A stretch of DNA of 64,000 nt, taken from the NCBI GenBank assembly GCA_965662365.1, contig CBFIHR010000004.1, positions 1-64,000 of the forward strand, read 5' to 3'. The notes below the pieces were generated by a model that had not been told where the DNA came from, searched no databases, and saw only the letters and a program-made list of their open reading frames with translations. Positions within the stretch are counted from its first letter, which is position 1; the number at the start of each line of letters is the position of its first letter. The stretch comes from CAWVWD01 sp965662365. GTDB taxonomy: Bacteria > Bacteroidota > Bacteroidia > Chitinophagales > Saprospiraceae. A program made the translations under genes and the position numbers. Positions 1 through 8,956 of the stretch are shown in pieces.

Positions 1-693
1 CACGCTTCGTATTCTAATCGTGGATTTGAAGTTGATATTGTTGCACCATCGAATGGCGATTGGCCGTTGATTGCTCCAAAAGCATCTTGGGACAGCGGAC
101 ATTGGTTTGATGGCAATAATTTGGATAGTCAATACAAACACTTTGGCGGAACATCTGCCGCAACGCCTTTAGTTGCAGGAGTTTGTGCCTTAATGTTGAC
201 CGCAAATCCAAATTTGACAGCGAAGCAAGTCAAAGAAATTTTAATCAATACCGCCGATAAAATCGGTCATCCGACAGAATATGTCAACGGACATTCTCGC
301 AGATACGGATACGGTCGAGTAAATGCGGACAAAGCAGTTGCCGAAGCGATTCGTTACTTAGATTCTGGTGGTGTAGATACAATTGTAGAACCTGCCGTAG
401 CATCGGGTCAAGGTTTATTCCGTTTTAGTGTGACTCGTCAGCCGTCGGTTGGTTTTGGTGTGCAGATTGGTGTTTTTGCAGAATATGGCAACGTATTGAT
501 TCAAGTCGAAAAATTACAAAAGGTATTTGGTAATCAGCCTGTTATCGTCAATATCAATGAATTAGGCGGACGAACGGTTTACAAAGTGCTGCTTGGACAA
601 TTCACCGCAAGAAATGAAGCGAGTAAAATGTTGAATTTTATGCAATCAAAAGGTTTTAATGGTTTTGTGGCGGATTATACGAAGTTGAAATAG
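1..693 (+). CDS. Subtilisin-like S8 peptidase, C-terminal part, with SPOR domain (5' partial)
   Basis: The reading frame is open from the first base, so the start lies outside the window. The visible part has the subtilase catalytic serine motif GGTSAATP (Ser codon at 154-156), preceded by a typical S8 segment (ASYSNRGFEVDIVAP). After the protease fold (to about base 370) there is a linker and then a C-terminal region with the spacing of a SPOR domain (from about base 440: QIGVFAEYGN, then GRTVYKVLLGQF and the final FNGFVADY). SPOR domains bind denuded glycan strands of peptidoglycan, so this would be an exported serine protease held at the cell wall or division site. The Asp and His of the triad are outside the window. 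A strong terminator follows the stop. Confidence 0.88.
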   Translation, partial: HASYSNRGFEVDIVAPSNGDWPLIAPKASWDSGHWFDGNNLDSQYKHFGGTSAATPLVAGVCALMLTANPNLTAKQVKEILINTADKIGHPTEYVNGHSRRYGYGRVNADKAVAEAIRYLDSGGVDTIVEPAVASGQGLFRFSVTRQPSVGFGVQIGVFAEYGNVLIQVEKLQKVFGNQPVIVNINELGGRTVYKVLLGQFTARNEASKMLNFMQSKGFNGFVADYTKLK

Positions 694-714
694 GATTTTG
701 AATGTAAGATTTAG

Positions 715-748
715 AAGGCGATAAGTTTTGGGGCTTATCGCCTTTTTT
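715..748. terminator. Bidirectional intrinsic terminator
   Basis: Perfect 11-bp stem (715-725 with 734-744), 8-nt loop and a T-run, between the convergent protease gene and the T9SS cargo gene at 752. Confidence 0.85.
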
Positions 749-751
749 CAG

Positions 752-3190
752 TTATTGCTTGATGATTTTTATGGTTTGTGTATTATCATCTGTCTGTAAT
801 CGTACATAATAAATTCCACTTTCTAATCGACTGCCGTCAACCTGATACAAGTGTTGTCCTGCGACTAAGTTATCATTCACTACAACCGTTTCTACAACTC
901 TACCTAAAGCATCAAACACCATTAAACTTGTTGTAGTTTCATTTTCTAATTCAAACTCTATGTTGAAAGTGTTGGCAAAAGGGTTGGGTGTGCTGTGGAA
1001 GGGTATCGGTTTAGTTGGTTTATCATCGACTATTGGCGGTTCTGTCAAATTCGCATTCTTATCTAAATTCGCCTTATATCTATTTTCATCGCCACAGTAG
1101 CTTGATAAATCTGCTGGATCAAAAGCGTCTAACGTACAACTCTCAAAAGGTGTTTCTTTTTCAGTAAGTGTTATACCCTGACCTATTGAACCTCCATTCA
1201 TTATAATTGTAGACGCAGCTATTTCGACTTCTACACCAGAGTTAGCTGTCAAATCTCCATTTATAAAAATCGTATCCCATGCAAAAACACTTTGTGTTAC
1301 CGTGTAATTTGTTGTGGAAATTGTAAGGTTATTTTGAATAGCATCACCATTGTCATTTACTGTTGGTGTATTAAAGATATTATGTGAAACAGTAGTTTGG
1401 TTGACAGGATAAGTTAAAACCTCATAATTTTGAATAATATTACCATCACTACCAACTTGATTGTATTCATACATAATAATCAATCTTAATTGTACTTCAA
1501 ATTCCAGTATATTCCCATATGTTGTAGAAAATTCAGTATTTAAACTCCCTAAACACTCAATCGGAACAAATGGTGTAATAAAGAAAGTAGTATCATTATT
1601 CGTAAGACTTTCGACTATTTCAATGTTTTTAAAATCATATAGATAATCACCTGAAATAATTTCAGCTTTCGCAGTCAAAGCACCATAAATTTTAGTATTC
1701 GTTATATTAATATTAGCAGCAGGATTAAACATATACTTGAATGATGAACCATCAAAACTCATTCTGTGATTTCGTGGACTGGTGCTACCACTTATAGGTG
1801 CATTTGACATTTCTGCTACTGGAGTCTCTAACACAGCAAATCTTCCTAACACTTCATCATACATCGGATAATAATCATCTTCGCAATTATCTGAATTACC
1901 AGGTTGTCCGGGGAGTAGAAAACCAAATCCACTTCTATCAGCATCCTCTCGGATATTTCCCGAAAATGCCATTTCAGAACTTATTATACGAGTATTTCCT
2001 ACAGCATTTGCAGCCCCTACTGCTGCATCCTTTCTCGCTTTTAATGATCCTGAAAGCGTACTTGTGTATTTTGCAGCTGCTTTTAATTGCTTTTCTACTT
2101 TTCCCCTTTTACTCTTAGCCTTACCCTCTAAAGCCTCTAAAGCCTCTAAAGCCTCTAAAGCCTCTAAAGCCTCTGCCGTTAGCACTGATGAGGCTCCTAC
2201 TATTGGAGAAATAGGTAATAAAGGGGTTAGTGTTGCAGCAGCCTCTAATGCTGTTTTCAAATTTTGTACAGCTTGATACTGTTCCTTTAACTTAGAGGCT
2301 TGATCTTTTAAATCTTTATAATGATCTTCTAAGTTTGCTAATGTTGTGAATGTATGTGTGCCAGCTTCAGGAAGGTCATCAAGTCTGTAAACATTTGTTA
2401 AAAAGTCATCATTTAACTGAGTATTTCCGCTTGCTATTTGTTCAAGGGTTGTTGAAATACTAACAGAACGACCATATAAGGTAATTGTACTCTCTTTAAT
2501 GACTTTAAACTCTACTTCCAGTTGAACAATATCAAGAGCGTCACGAAAACAGGTACAAGGATCATATCCCATTGGGAAATCTGCATAAAAAAACTTCGTT
2601 GAATTAGGGCTTTCTAATTTAGCATTTCTTTCTACTATTTCGATTGAAGGTTCGTCAAGCGGTTGTGCAATCTGTAAGGTAGGATGTAATAATCCTGCAT
2701 TACCGTTACTAAAAAATAATTGTATAACCGCATAATCATAATCTGCAGCACCACTACTTGTTATATTATAATGAGCTCCAAAAATTCTTAATGTTGCTGT
2801 GAACTTATTGTACGGCACTAAATATATAATGTCACTTTCTAAACTGTTTCCTTGACTTTTAGTGATGCCATCCATTATGAGTTCCCAACCATCCTCAACC
2901 TCAAAATCTTGACCATTGTGATTAATGGTTTCATGTATTTCAGGAATAGCACGATTCGCTGTATTAAAGAATGGCGAAGCAACAGCAGTATCTGATTCTT
3001 TTCCCTTATAATATGGAGTGTACCACCTTTCAGTTCTCCAATCGAAATTATTCGTCACATCGGGACACTTAGGATTATTTGCATTTTCAGGGTCAGTAGT
3101 AATAAAACCCTCCGTAGGTACTTCTCCACAATCTTGTGCTATTAACCACAAAGGGCAGATTAGTCCTACTAATATTATTATATGTTTCAT
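752..3190 (-). CDS. Secreted T9SS cargo protein with coiled-coil segment
   Basis: 812 residues. An N-terminal signal peptide (about residues 1-18, ending LIAQ) and a C-terminal type A T9SS sorting domain of about 80 residues (PNPFANTFNIEF, FDALGRVVET, SGIYYVRLQT, final KIIKQ) show export through the Sec system and then type IX secretion. The middle contains a helical, Lys/Glu/Ala-rich stretch (about residues 285-385) with an in-frame LEA tripeptide repeat (about 339-354) that looks like a coiled coil. The rest is beta-rich and unlike any enzyme family I recognise. It is followed on the same strand by no further gene; two lipoprotein genes lie directly upstream and may be co-transcribed (20-nt gap). 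Function unknown, probably surface or extracellular. Confidence 0.85.
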   Translation of the reverse strand: MKHIIILVGLICPLWLIAQDCGEVPTEGFITTDPENANNPKCPDVTNNFDWRTERWYTPYYKGKESDTAVASPFFNTANRAIPEIHETINHNGQDFEVEDGWELIMDGITKSQGNSLESDIIYLVPYNKFTATLRIFGAHYNITSSGAADYDYAVIQLFFSNGNAGLLHPTLQIAQPLDEPSIEIVERNAKLESPNSTKFFYADFPMGYDPCTCFRDALDIVQLEVEFKVIKESTITLYGRSVSISTTLEQIASGNTQLNDDFLTNVYRLDDLPEAGTHTFTTLANLEDHYKDLKDQASKLKEQYQAVQNLKTALEAAATLTPLLPISPIVGASSVLTAEALEALEALEALEALEGKAKSKRGKVEKQLKAAAKYTSTLSGSLKARKDAAVGAANAVGNTRIISSEMAFSGNIREDADRSGFGFLLPGQPGNSDNCEDDYYPMYDEVLGRFAVLETPVAEMSNAPISGSTSPRNHRMSFDGSSFKYMFNPAANINITNTKIYGALTAKAEIISGDYLYDFKNIEIVESLTNNDTTFFITPFVPIECLGSLNTEFSTTYGNILEFEVQLRLIIMYEYNQVGSDGNIIQNYEVLTYPVNQTTVSHNIFNTPTVNDNGDAIQNNLTISTTNYTVTQSVFAWDTIFINGDLTANSGVEVEIAASTIIMNGGSIGQGITLTEKETPFESCTLDAFDPADLSSYCGDENRYKANLDKNANLTEPPIVDDKPTKPIPFHSTPNPFANTFNIEFELENETTTSLMVFDALGRVVETVVVNDNLVAGQHLYQVDGSRLESGIYYVRLQTDDNTQTIKIIKQ
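2125..2174. repeat. In-frame 9-bp tandem repeat (LEA codons)
   Basis: The unit cctctaaag is repeated five times perfectly (2125-2169) plus a partial copy. On the coding strand it encodes repeated Leu-Glu-Ala, so copy-number change would keep the frame. Confidence 0.9.
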
Positions 3191-3210
3191 ATTTTAGTTC
3201 TTTTTTTGAT

Positions 3211-4059
3211 TTAATCAATTTTATATCCAATTAATGAATGAGGAGTTTTGGTTAGAGGATCATTTGAATCAAGTCTATACCATTCTTCCCAATTTAAATA
3301 CAAAATGTCATTTTCGGTATCAACTTTTCCTGTCATTAGTTTTGTAGAGTAAGGATAACCTCTTAAACCACAACCTCCTTCCACAAGGCTAAACTGAACA
3401 TTGTCAAACTCAGAATAACCTTTATCGTTAATACTACTTGCTACTTGAAAACACTCACCTCCCTCATTATATAAGTTTGATATATGTAAATGTGGATTGT
3501 ATCCTGTTGTCCAAGAATCAGGAGTTCTATACAAAAACTCAATCTCATAAGGATTATCCGTATCTCCATCTACATAAACTTCCCATTTTCCCATGTATGC
3601 AGCATCTCGTCTCATTCGAAAATAGATATACTTCGTAATCGTATCACGTCCAGTGTGATTAGGATAACATTCTCTATTCGGTTCATACTCAACAACTAAA
3701 GTAATTGGTACAGGATTATTAATTAATAGAGTTGAATCACTTAAACTAAAGTTGATTTGTATATTATTCTCTTCCGTAGTTACGGTATCTATTCCATACC
3801 ACCATTCATAACTAATACCATCTTCTGTATTTGCTTCAAAGTAAGCAGGATAGCCTGTAAGAATAGTGTCTCCTAAAAAAAATGGTTGATTACGTCCTAA
3901 AAAAGTCTGATAAATATCAAAATCTAAATTAGGTTTTTGTTTTTCAAAAAAACAAGGATCATAGTTATCACAACTTGGATCAGTTGGGTCGTCACAGCCA
4001 CAACCAGATATACCTATCAAAACTATTCCCAAAAGGGATATGAAAATTATATATTTCAT
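3211..4059 (-). CDS. Lipoprotein, tandem paralogue 1
   Basis: 282 residues with a lipoprotein signal peptide: hydrophobic residues 4-16, then ISGC with the lipidated Cys at 20, followed by a Cys/Asp-rich segment (CGCDDPTDPSCDNYDPCFF). The body is beta-rich with aromatic strands (YEWWYGIDT) and may be Ig/PKD-like, but I cannot assign a family. It is a clear paralogue of the gene at 4080-4916: the first 50 residues are nearly identical and the segments around YEWWYG, NNPVP and GRDT.TKYIYF align. The two genes are separated by 20 nt on the same strand, so they are a tandem duplication and probably one transcript. Role unknown; outer-membrane or periplasmic. Confidence 0.8.
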   Translation of the reverse strand: MKYIIFISLLGIVLIGISGCGCDDPTDPSCDNYDPCFFEKQKPNLDFDIYQTFLGRNQPFFLGDTILTGYPAYFEANTEDGISYEWWYGIDTVTTEENNIQINFSLSDSTLLINNPVPITLVVEYEPNRECYPNHTGRDTITKYIYFRMRRDAAYMGKWEVYVDGDTDNPYEIEFLYRTPDSWTTGYNPHLHISNLYNEGGECFQVASSINDKGYSEFDNVQFSLVEGGCGLRGYPYSTKLMTGKVDTENDILYLNWEEWYRLDSNDPLTKTPHSLIGYKID

Positions 4060-4079
4060 TTTAAATTTTTTAATTTGAA

Positions 4080-4916
4080 TTAATCAATTTTATGACCTAC
4101 GATTGTATGAGGTCGATATAAGAACTCTGTATTAGAATTATTATAATAACCTTCTCTCCAAGTCAGATAAATCCTATCTTTATCGGTATCAACCTTACCT
4201 GTCATTAAGCTTGTAGAATGTTTATATCCCTTTGCTCCACATCCAAATTCATTGAAGTTAAATTCACTTGCTTTAAACTCACTATGAGAGAAGTAGTTAA
4301 AAGCATGAGTCTGTAAGCATTCAATACCTTCATTATAAAGATTAGCAATTTGTAACTCAAACGAAATCGGATGCTCTCCTTCAATCATTCTAATTTCGAT
4401 TTCGTAGGGATTTTCAGTATCACCATTTCGATACACTTGCCATTTACCTTTATAGGCGACATCTCGCATCATTTTAAAATAAATGTATTTTGTAACAGTA
4501 TCACGACCTGTACGACTTAGATAACACTCGGAATTAGGTTCGTATTCAATAATTAAAGTCACAGGAACAGGATTATTCAATAATAAAGTAGAATCTTCCA
4601 AACCAAACCTAAAACTAATATTACCATCTGTTTCTTTAACAGTATCTAAACCGTACCACCATTCATAACTGATAGCATTTTCTCGATTTGCTTCTAAAGA
4701 AACCATACTACCAGGAATAATGGTATCTGTCAAAAATGTAGGTGCATTTGCTACGCCAATCACTTCATATACATCAAAGTCTAAAGGAGGCTGCTGTTTC
4801 TCAAAAAAACAGGGGTCATAATTATCACAACTCGGGTCGGTCGGGTCGTCACAGCCACAACCAGACATACCTATTAAACCCATTCCCAAAAGGAATACAA
4901 AAAATAAATTTCTCAT
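4080..4916 (-). CDS. Lipoprotein, tandem paralogue 2
   Basis: 278 residues from the ATG at 4914-4916. A longer open frame reaches 4994, but the lipoprotein signal (MRNLFFVFLLGMG, then MSGC with Cys20) begins exactly at this ATG, matching the paralogue downstream, so this start is chosen. The body carries the same landmarks as the paralogue (YEWWYGLDT, NNPVPVTL, GRDTVTKYIYF, SLMTGKVDTD). A heptanucleotide hairpin array (4931-5005) lies 14 nt upstream of the start and would sit in the leader. Function unknown; membrane-anchored. Confidence 0.8.
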   Translation of the reverse strand: MRNLFFVFLLGMGLIGMSGCGCDDPTDPSCDNYDPCFFEKQQPPLDFDVYEVIGVANAPTFLTDTIIPGSMVSLEANRENAISYEWWYGLDTVKETDGNISFRFGLEDSTLLLNNPVPVTLIIEYEPNSECYLSRTGRDTVTKYIYFKMMRDVAYKGKWQVYRNGDTENPYEIEIRMIEGEHPISFELQIANLYNEGIECLQTHAFNYFSHSEFKASEFNFNEFGCGAKGYKHSTSLMTGKVDTDKDRIYLTWREGYYNNSNTEFLYRPHTIVGHKID

Positions 4917-4930
4917 AATATTTTTTATTG

Positions 4931-5005
4931 GTAGAGAGTAATAGGTAGAGAGTAGAGAGATAATTAAATTATACGTCTCTCTACCTTCTACCATTTACCC
5001 TCTAC
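4931..5005. repeat. Heptanucleotide hairpin array, gtagaga type
   Basis: Left arm 4931-4960 reads in 7-nt steps gtagaga/gtaatag/gtagaga/gtagaga. The right arm 4976-5005 is its reverse complement with 5 mismatches in 30 and also runs in heptads. Loop 15 nt. It lies directly upstream of the lipoprotein start at 4916. Confidence 0.85.
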
Positions 5006-5055
5006 TGTTTCAATAATTTTAATTCTTTCTTCAATGCTTCGATTTGTTTCTGTTG
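5002..5055 (-). pseudogene. Detached C-terminal coiled-coil tail of the tail-fibre-like protein
   Basis: Directly after the TAA at 5056-5058, the same frame continues as QQKQIEALKKELKLLKQ and then TAG at 5002-5004. This is the heptad coiled-coil tail that normally ends proteins of this kind, so the TAA looks like a recent nonsense substitution (for example of a GAA codon). The tail is translated only if the stop is read through. Confidence 0.75.
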
Positions 5056-6045
5056 TTATATCGTGTAAAGGGTGAGTTCTTCTATTTTTTGAAGTAAGAT
5101 TTTGTCCATTTCCCCTAAATCTATACCGTCTTTTTCGACTTCGGCAGCCGACGGCACATTGGGTAAGTGCTTATTTTGGTCAATATAGCTTTCGACTTGT
5201 GTAAGCGTAGGTAAGTTATAATCTTCTTCAAAGACAAAATCTGGCCAATTACTCTTTGCATCTACTTTTACTTTTTCTGTACGAATACCTTTTTCTACAT
5301 AAAGTCGATATTCTACCTGCCATTCATCTTTATCCGCTAAACCTTCAATAGTAGTAATTGTTGCCGCATCTCTTCCACCAATATACACCGCACCATTCTG
5401 ACACATCGCCATTTTACCGCCATAGGTGTTCAAAGCTAAACCATAAAAATTAGATAAGACCATCGGTTTATATCCATTATTTTGAGCCATAGAAAGATTG
5501 ACTAACGAGCCATCGCCCATAAATAAACCATAATGTTGTGTTCCAAAATCATTATTTGAGCCGTAATAAGAACCATTCAAACTAATACCGTTTCCGATAC
5601 CTGAAGTGGTAATCATTCCGTTACGGACTGCTAATTGTTCGTGTGCTGCAGTAGTTAATGGATTTATACCAACCCCAACATTTGCGGTAAAAAATGTTTT
5701 GTCTAATAATGCTGCTAAACCGCTACTTGAATAAGCGTAGAGTGCAGTCGCACTTGTTGTTCTTATAGAAAGTCCCTTTACACCTGATGTTGTTTCATAG
5801 ATAGAAAGTCTTGCATATGGGTCAACATCGGTTTGGAAATAAGGTGCGCCTGTGAATGGACCTAGCATAACATGGTCAGAATAGTTGGTATTACCATTTG
5901 GATAAGAACCGTTTGATAGTAATTCGAAAGTGCCGTAGTTATTCTGCCCAAAGCTAATCATAGCCCAAAACATTAAAAATAGAAATACGCTAAGCGATTT
6001 AAACACTAATCCGTGTGTGTGTGCGATTACACACAATTGAGTCAT
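5056..6045 (-). CDS. Tail-fibre-like surface protein, truncated by in-frame stop
   Basis: 329 residues. The N-terminus has a hydrophobic export segment (about residues 15-34, ending ISFGQ). The middle has repetitive Gly/Asn-rich strands with GVGINP, typical of bacterial proteins related to phage tail fibres. The end carries a module common in Bacteroidota: LYVEKGIRTEKVKV, WPDFVFEEDY, LPTLTQVESYI, HLPNVPSAAEV, IDLGEMDKILLQKIEELTLY. That module usually continues into a coiled coil, but here TAA interrupts it and 17 more matching residues follow in frame (see 5002-5055). Probably a secreted, trimeric, adhesin-like surface protein. The truncation may weaken oligomerisation. Confidence 0.75.
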   Translation of the reverse strand: MTQLCVIAHTHGLVFKSLSVFLFLMFWAMISFGQNNYGTFELLSNGSYPNGNTNYSDHVMLGPFTGAPYFQTDVDPYARLSIYETTSGVKGLSIRTTSATALYAYSSSGLAALLDKTFFTANVGVGINPLTTAAHEQLAVRNGMITTSGIGNGISLNGSYYGSNNDFGTQHYGLFMGDGSLVNLSMAQNNGYKPMVLSNFYGLALNTYGGKMAMCQNGAVYIGGRDAATITTIEGLADKDEWQVEYRLYVEKGIRTEKVKVDAKSNWPDFVFEEDYNLPTLTQVESYIDQNKHLPNVPSAAEVEKDGIDLGEMDKILLQKIEELTLYTI

Positions 6046-6388
6046 TTTGATTAAAAATCATAGTTAAAATATTTATGTTAAAATTAATAAGTTACAATTT
6101 GATATAAGAGAAAGGAAAACTACTTTTATTCTACTGGATTTTCTCTTGTGATTAATCCAATCAATTGTAAGATACGTAATTTATGAAAAGAAAAAAAATG
6201 CAATTCTTTTATAATAATCTCATTGATTTTAATAAAAAGATAATTAGGTTGACTTAATTAATTTGCATTTAGTGCCTAAGATGGCTCACGACACTAAAAA
6301 AAATCCAAAACACTACCAAATTCTATTTGTTAATCGTTTTTTTGTAGCTTGTAAAAAAGCTATTGTTTAAAAAAACAATCATATACAA
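6046..6388. other. Intergenic region, divergent, A+T-rich
   Basis: 343 nt between the divergent tail-fibre-like gene and pdxJ. It must hold promoters for both, but I see no convincing TAnnTTTG element, no small ORF and no RNA structure. Confidence 0.5.
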
Positions 6389-7108
6389 ATGACAAGATTA
6401 AGTGTAAATATTAATAAAGTGGCGTTGGTGCGTAATTCCCGCAAGGGTAATTTTCCTGACTTGTATCAAATCGCTAAAGATTGTGAAGCCTTTGGGGCAG
6501 AAGGAATTACGGTGCATCCTCGCCCTGACGAACGTCATATTCGCTATGCCGATGTGCCGATTTTGAAGGAGTTGGTGACGACCGAGTTTAATATTGAAGG
6601 CAATCCGATTCCAAAATTCATGGAGTTGGTATTGGCGAATAAGCCGCATCAATGTACGCTTGTGCCTGATTCGCCTGATGTATTGACTTCTGACCAGGGT
6701 TGGGACACAATTAAAAATGCAGATTTTTTAAAAGATATTACAACACGTTTGCACGAAGCAGGGATTCGAGTGTCTATTTTTGTCGATGCGAATCCAAAAA
6801 TGGTGGAAGGTGCAAAAGCGGTTGGTGCGGATAGAATTGAGTTCTACACTGGCGATTATGCAAAAGCATTTACCGAAAACCCAAAAATCGCTATCGAACC
6901 ACACGTAGAAGCGGCCAAAGTTGCCAACGATATTGGAATCGGTGTAAATGCTGGGCACGATTTGAATTTGAAAAATTTACCTTTTTACAGAAAGCATATT
7001 GACAATTTGTTGGAAGTGTCGATAGGTCATGCCTTGATGGCGGATGCCTTATATTATGGCTTACAGCATACGATTCAGATGTATTTACAAGCATTACAAA
7101 ATGATTAA
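6389..7108 (+). CDS. pdxJ: Pyridoxine 5'-phosphate synthase
   Basis: 239 residues, the usual length for PdxJ. It condenses 1-deoxy-D-xylulose 5-phosphate with 3-amino-2-oxopropyl phosphate to pyridoxine 5'-phosphate, the last ring-forming step of the DXP-dependent vitamin B6 pathway in the cytoplasm. Visible family hallmarks are N-terminal LSVNINKVALVRNSR, the active-site stretch HPRPDERHI (residues 43-51), TLVPDSP, the phosphate-binding GVNAGHDLN and the C-terminal VSIGHALMADALYYGL. The frame starts with ATG after an A-rich leader and is followed by a strong terminator, so it is monocistronic. Confidence 0.97.
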   Translation: MTRLSVNINKVALVRNSRKGNFPDLYQIAKDCEAFGAEGITVHPRPDERHIRYADVPILKELVTTEFNIEGNPIPKFMELVLANKPHQCTLVPDSPDVLTSDQGWDTIKNADFLKDITTRLHEAGIRVSIFVDANPKMVEGAKAVGADRIEFYTGDYAKAFTENPKIAIEPHVEAAKVANDIGIGVNAGHDLNLKNLPFYRKHIDNLLEVSIGHALMADALYYGLQHTIQMYLQALQND

Positions 7109-7112
7109 TTAT

Positions 7113-7148
7113 AGATAAAAGGCACTTTTTAAGTGCCTTTTATCTTTT
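7113..7148 (+). terminator. Intrinsic terminator of pdxJ
   Basis: Perfect 15-bp stem (7113-7127 with 7131-7145), 3-nt loop and a T-run. Confidence 0.88.
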
Positions 7149-7191
7149 AAGAATCCCCCAGATATGTAGTAAGAAAGGAAGAAAATACACT

Positions 7192-7199
7192 TATATTTG
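7192..7199 (+). promoter_or_regulatory. Possible -7 element of the M28 peptidase gene
   Basis: tatatttg matches the Bacteroidota -7 consensus TAnnTTTG, 38 nt upstream of the ATG. No clear -33 TTTG is seen. Confidence 0.4.
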
Positions 7200-7236
7200 C
7201 TTTATTAATAAATCATCATTCAATATAGAAATCATT

Positions 7237-8883
7237 ATGAATAGGATATTATTAGGGTTAGCGATGTTGCTATCAACGGTGGCGTTTGCTCAGATTCCGC
7301 CGCCACAATTGTATGATCAGAAGACGGATAAATTAATAGATACAGAAGTTTCTGAAAAAGTAGAAAAAGTAGATTTATCTAAAAAATATGCTCAAACTAT
7401 TAAAACGGAGGAATTAAGATCAATCTTAAAGGTCTTAGCTTCGGATGAGATGGAGGGTCGTGAAACGGCTTCGGCAGGTCAAAAACGTGCAGAGCAGTTT
7501 ATTGTTAATAAATTGCAGTCTTTCGGTATTCCTCAAATAGACCGAGAAGGTGTGACAGATGGTTATTTACAAAAAATACCGTTCACTCGTGAAGAATGGG
7601 GAAAGGTAAAGCTATCGGCTAACGGGGAGGAATTTATTCATTTGAGAGATTTTTACGCTTTTCGTTCTGTCAATATGAACTTACCGGAGGTTTCTAAAAA
7701 AGAAGTGGTGTTTTTGGGCTATGGTATTGATGATGAGAATTATAGTGATTATGAAGGCGTTGATGTAAAGGGTAAAGTCATTATGATTTTGTCGGGCGAA
7801 CCAACGGACAAAACCGGAAAATCATGGATTACGAAAGATGAAAAGCCGTCGTCTTGGACATCAAACTGGAAAAAGAAATTGCGTATCGCAAAGGAAAAAG
7901 GCGTGACCGCTGTTTTAATCATCGACCAGAATACGGGTAGAAATATTGGTCGTTTTAGACGTTGGTTAGTTGAGCCTTCTCTAACAGTTGGAAAACCTAC
8001 GAATGAAGTGTTAGAAACTGCAAATAGTTTTTACATTTCTCCAGAAATGGCTCGTTCACTGGTCGGCAACGCTAAGAAATTGGCGAAAGCCACTAAAAAA
8101 ATTATAAAAAAAGGAAAACCGTACGCTTTTGCGTTCCCTTGTGATATTACTTTGGAACAAGAGAAAAAGCAAGCGTTAATCTATAGCACGAATATTATGG
8201 CTTATATCGAAGGTAGCGACGACGCCTTGAAAGAGGAAATCGTGGTTGTTTCGGCTCATTATGATCATCTTGGAAAACGGGGTAATGAAGTCTATAATGG
8301 TGCAGATGACAATGGTTCTGGCTCAACGGCTTTGATTGAGTTGGCTCAAGCTTATGCTCAAGCCAAAAAGGATGGAAATGGTCCTCGTAGAAGTGTTTTG
8401 TTGATGTGGTTGACTGGCGAAGAGAAGGGGCTGTTAGGGTCGGAGTATTATGTGAATCATCCTATCTTCCCGTTAGAAAACACAATTGTAGATGTAAATG
8501 TCGATATGATTGGTCGTGTAGATGATGCACACAAAGACAATCCAAAGTACATTTATGTGATTGGTGCGGATAGATTGAGTTCTGAATTGCACGAAATCAA
8601 CGAAGCAGCGAATAAGAAATACACACAAATTGAATTAGATTATACTTATAATGCCGAAGACGATCCGAATCGCTACTATTATCGTTCTGATCATTATAAC
8701 TTTGCGGAGTTAGGCATTCCTGCGATTTTTTACTTCAGTGGTGTTCATGATGATTATCACAAAATTACCGATACGGTTGATAAAATTCAATTTGAAAAAA
8801 TGGAAAGTATCGCTCGTTTGGTATTTCATACCTCTTGGGAATTGGCGAATCGAAATAAGCGAATTGTTGTGGATAAAGAGTAA
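7237..8883 (+). CDS. Secreted M28-family zinc metallopeptidase
   Basis: 548 residues with a signal peptide (about 1-18, ending VAFAQ). A PA-like insert lies about residues 140-270 (FLGYGIDDENYSDYEGVDVKGKVI). The M28 catalytic domain follows, with di-zinc ligands in the usual order: SAHYDHLG (His341), GADDNGSGS (Asp357), TGEEKGLLGS (Glu pair), VNVDMIGR (Asp) and GVHDDYHKITDTVD near the end (His). It is an exported aminopeptidase or peptidase releasing amino acids from oligopeptides; the exact specificity cannot be read from sequence. Monocistronic: -7 element upstream, strong terminator downstream. Confidence 0.92.
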   Translation: MNRILLGLAMLLSTVAFAQIPPPQLYDQKTDKLIDTEVSEKVEKVDLSKKYAQTIKTEELRSILKVLASDEMEGRETASAGQKRAEQFIVNKLQSFGIPQIDREGVTDGYLQKIPFTREEWGKVKLSANGEEFIHLRDFYAFRSVNMNLPEVSKKEVVFLGYGIDDENYSDYEGVDVKGKVIMILSGEPTDKTGKSWITKDEKPSSWTSNWKKKLRIAKEKGVTAVLIIDQNTGRNIGRFRRWLVEPSLTVGKPTNEVLETANSFYISPEMARSLVGNAKKLAKATKKIIKKGKPYAFAFPCDITLEQEKKQALIYSTNIMAYIEGSDDALKEEIVVVSAHYDHLGKRGNEVYNGADDNGSGSTALIELAQAYAQAKKDGNGPRRSVLLMWLTGEEKGLLGSEYYVNHPIFPLENTIVDVNVDMIGRVDDAHKDNPKYIYVIGADRLSSELHEINEAANKKYTQIELDYTYNAEDDPNRYYYRSDHYNFAELGIPAIFYFSGVHDDYHKITDTVDKIQFEKMESIARLVFHTSWELANRNKRIVVDKE

Positions 8884-8911
8884 GGATTAATAGACCTTTG
8901 GGCTGATACTA

Positions 8912-8956
8912 AAAAAATGCTGAGTATTTCAAGAGAAATACTCAGCATTTTTTATT
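8912..8956 (+). terminator. Intrinsic terminator of the M28 gene
   Basis: Perfect 19-bp stem (8912-8930 with 8935-8953), loop aaga, ending in a T-run. Confidence 0.88.

Noticed and set aside
4917..5005. Extended N-terminus of lipoprotein 2 (to 4994)
   Set aside because: The extra residues are encoded by the hairpin repeat and would block the lipoprotein signal that starts exactly at 4916.
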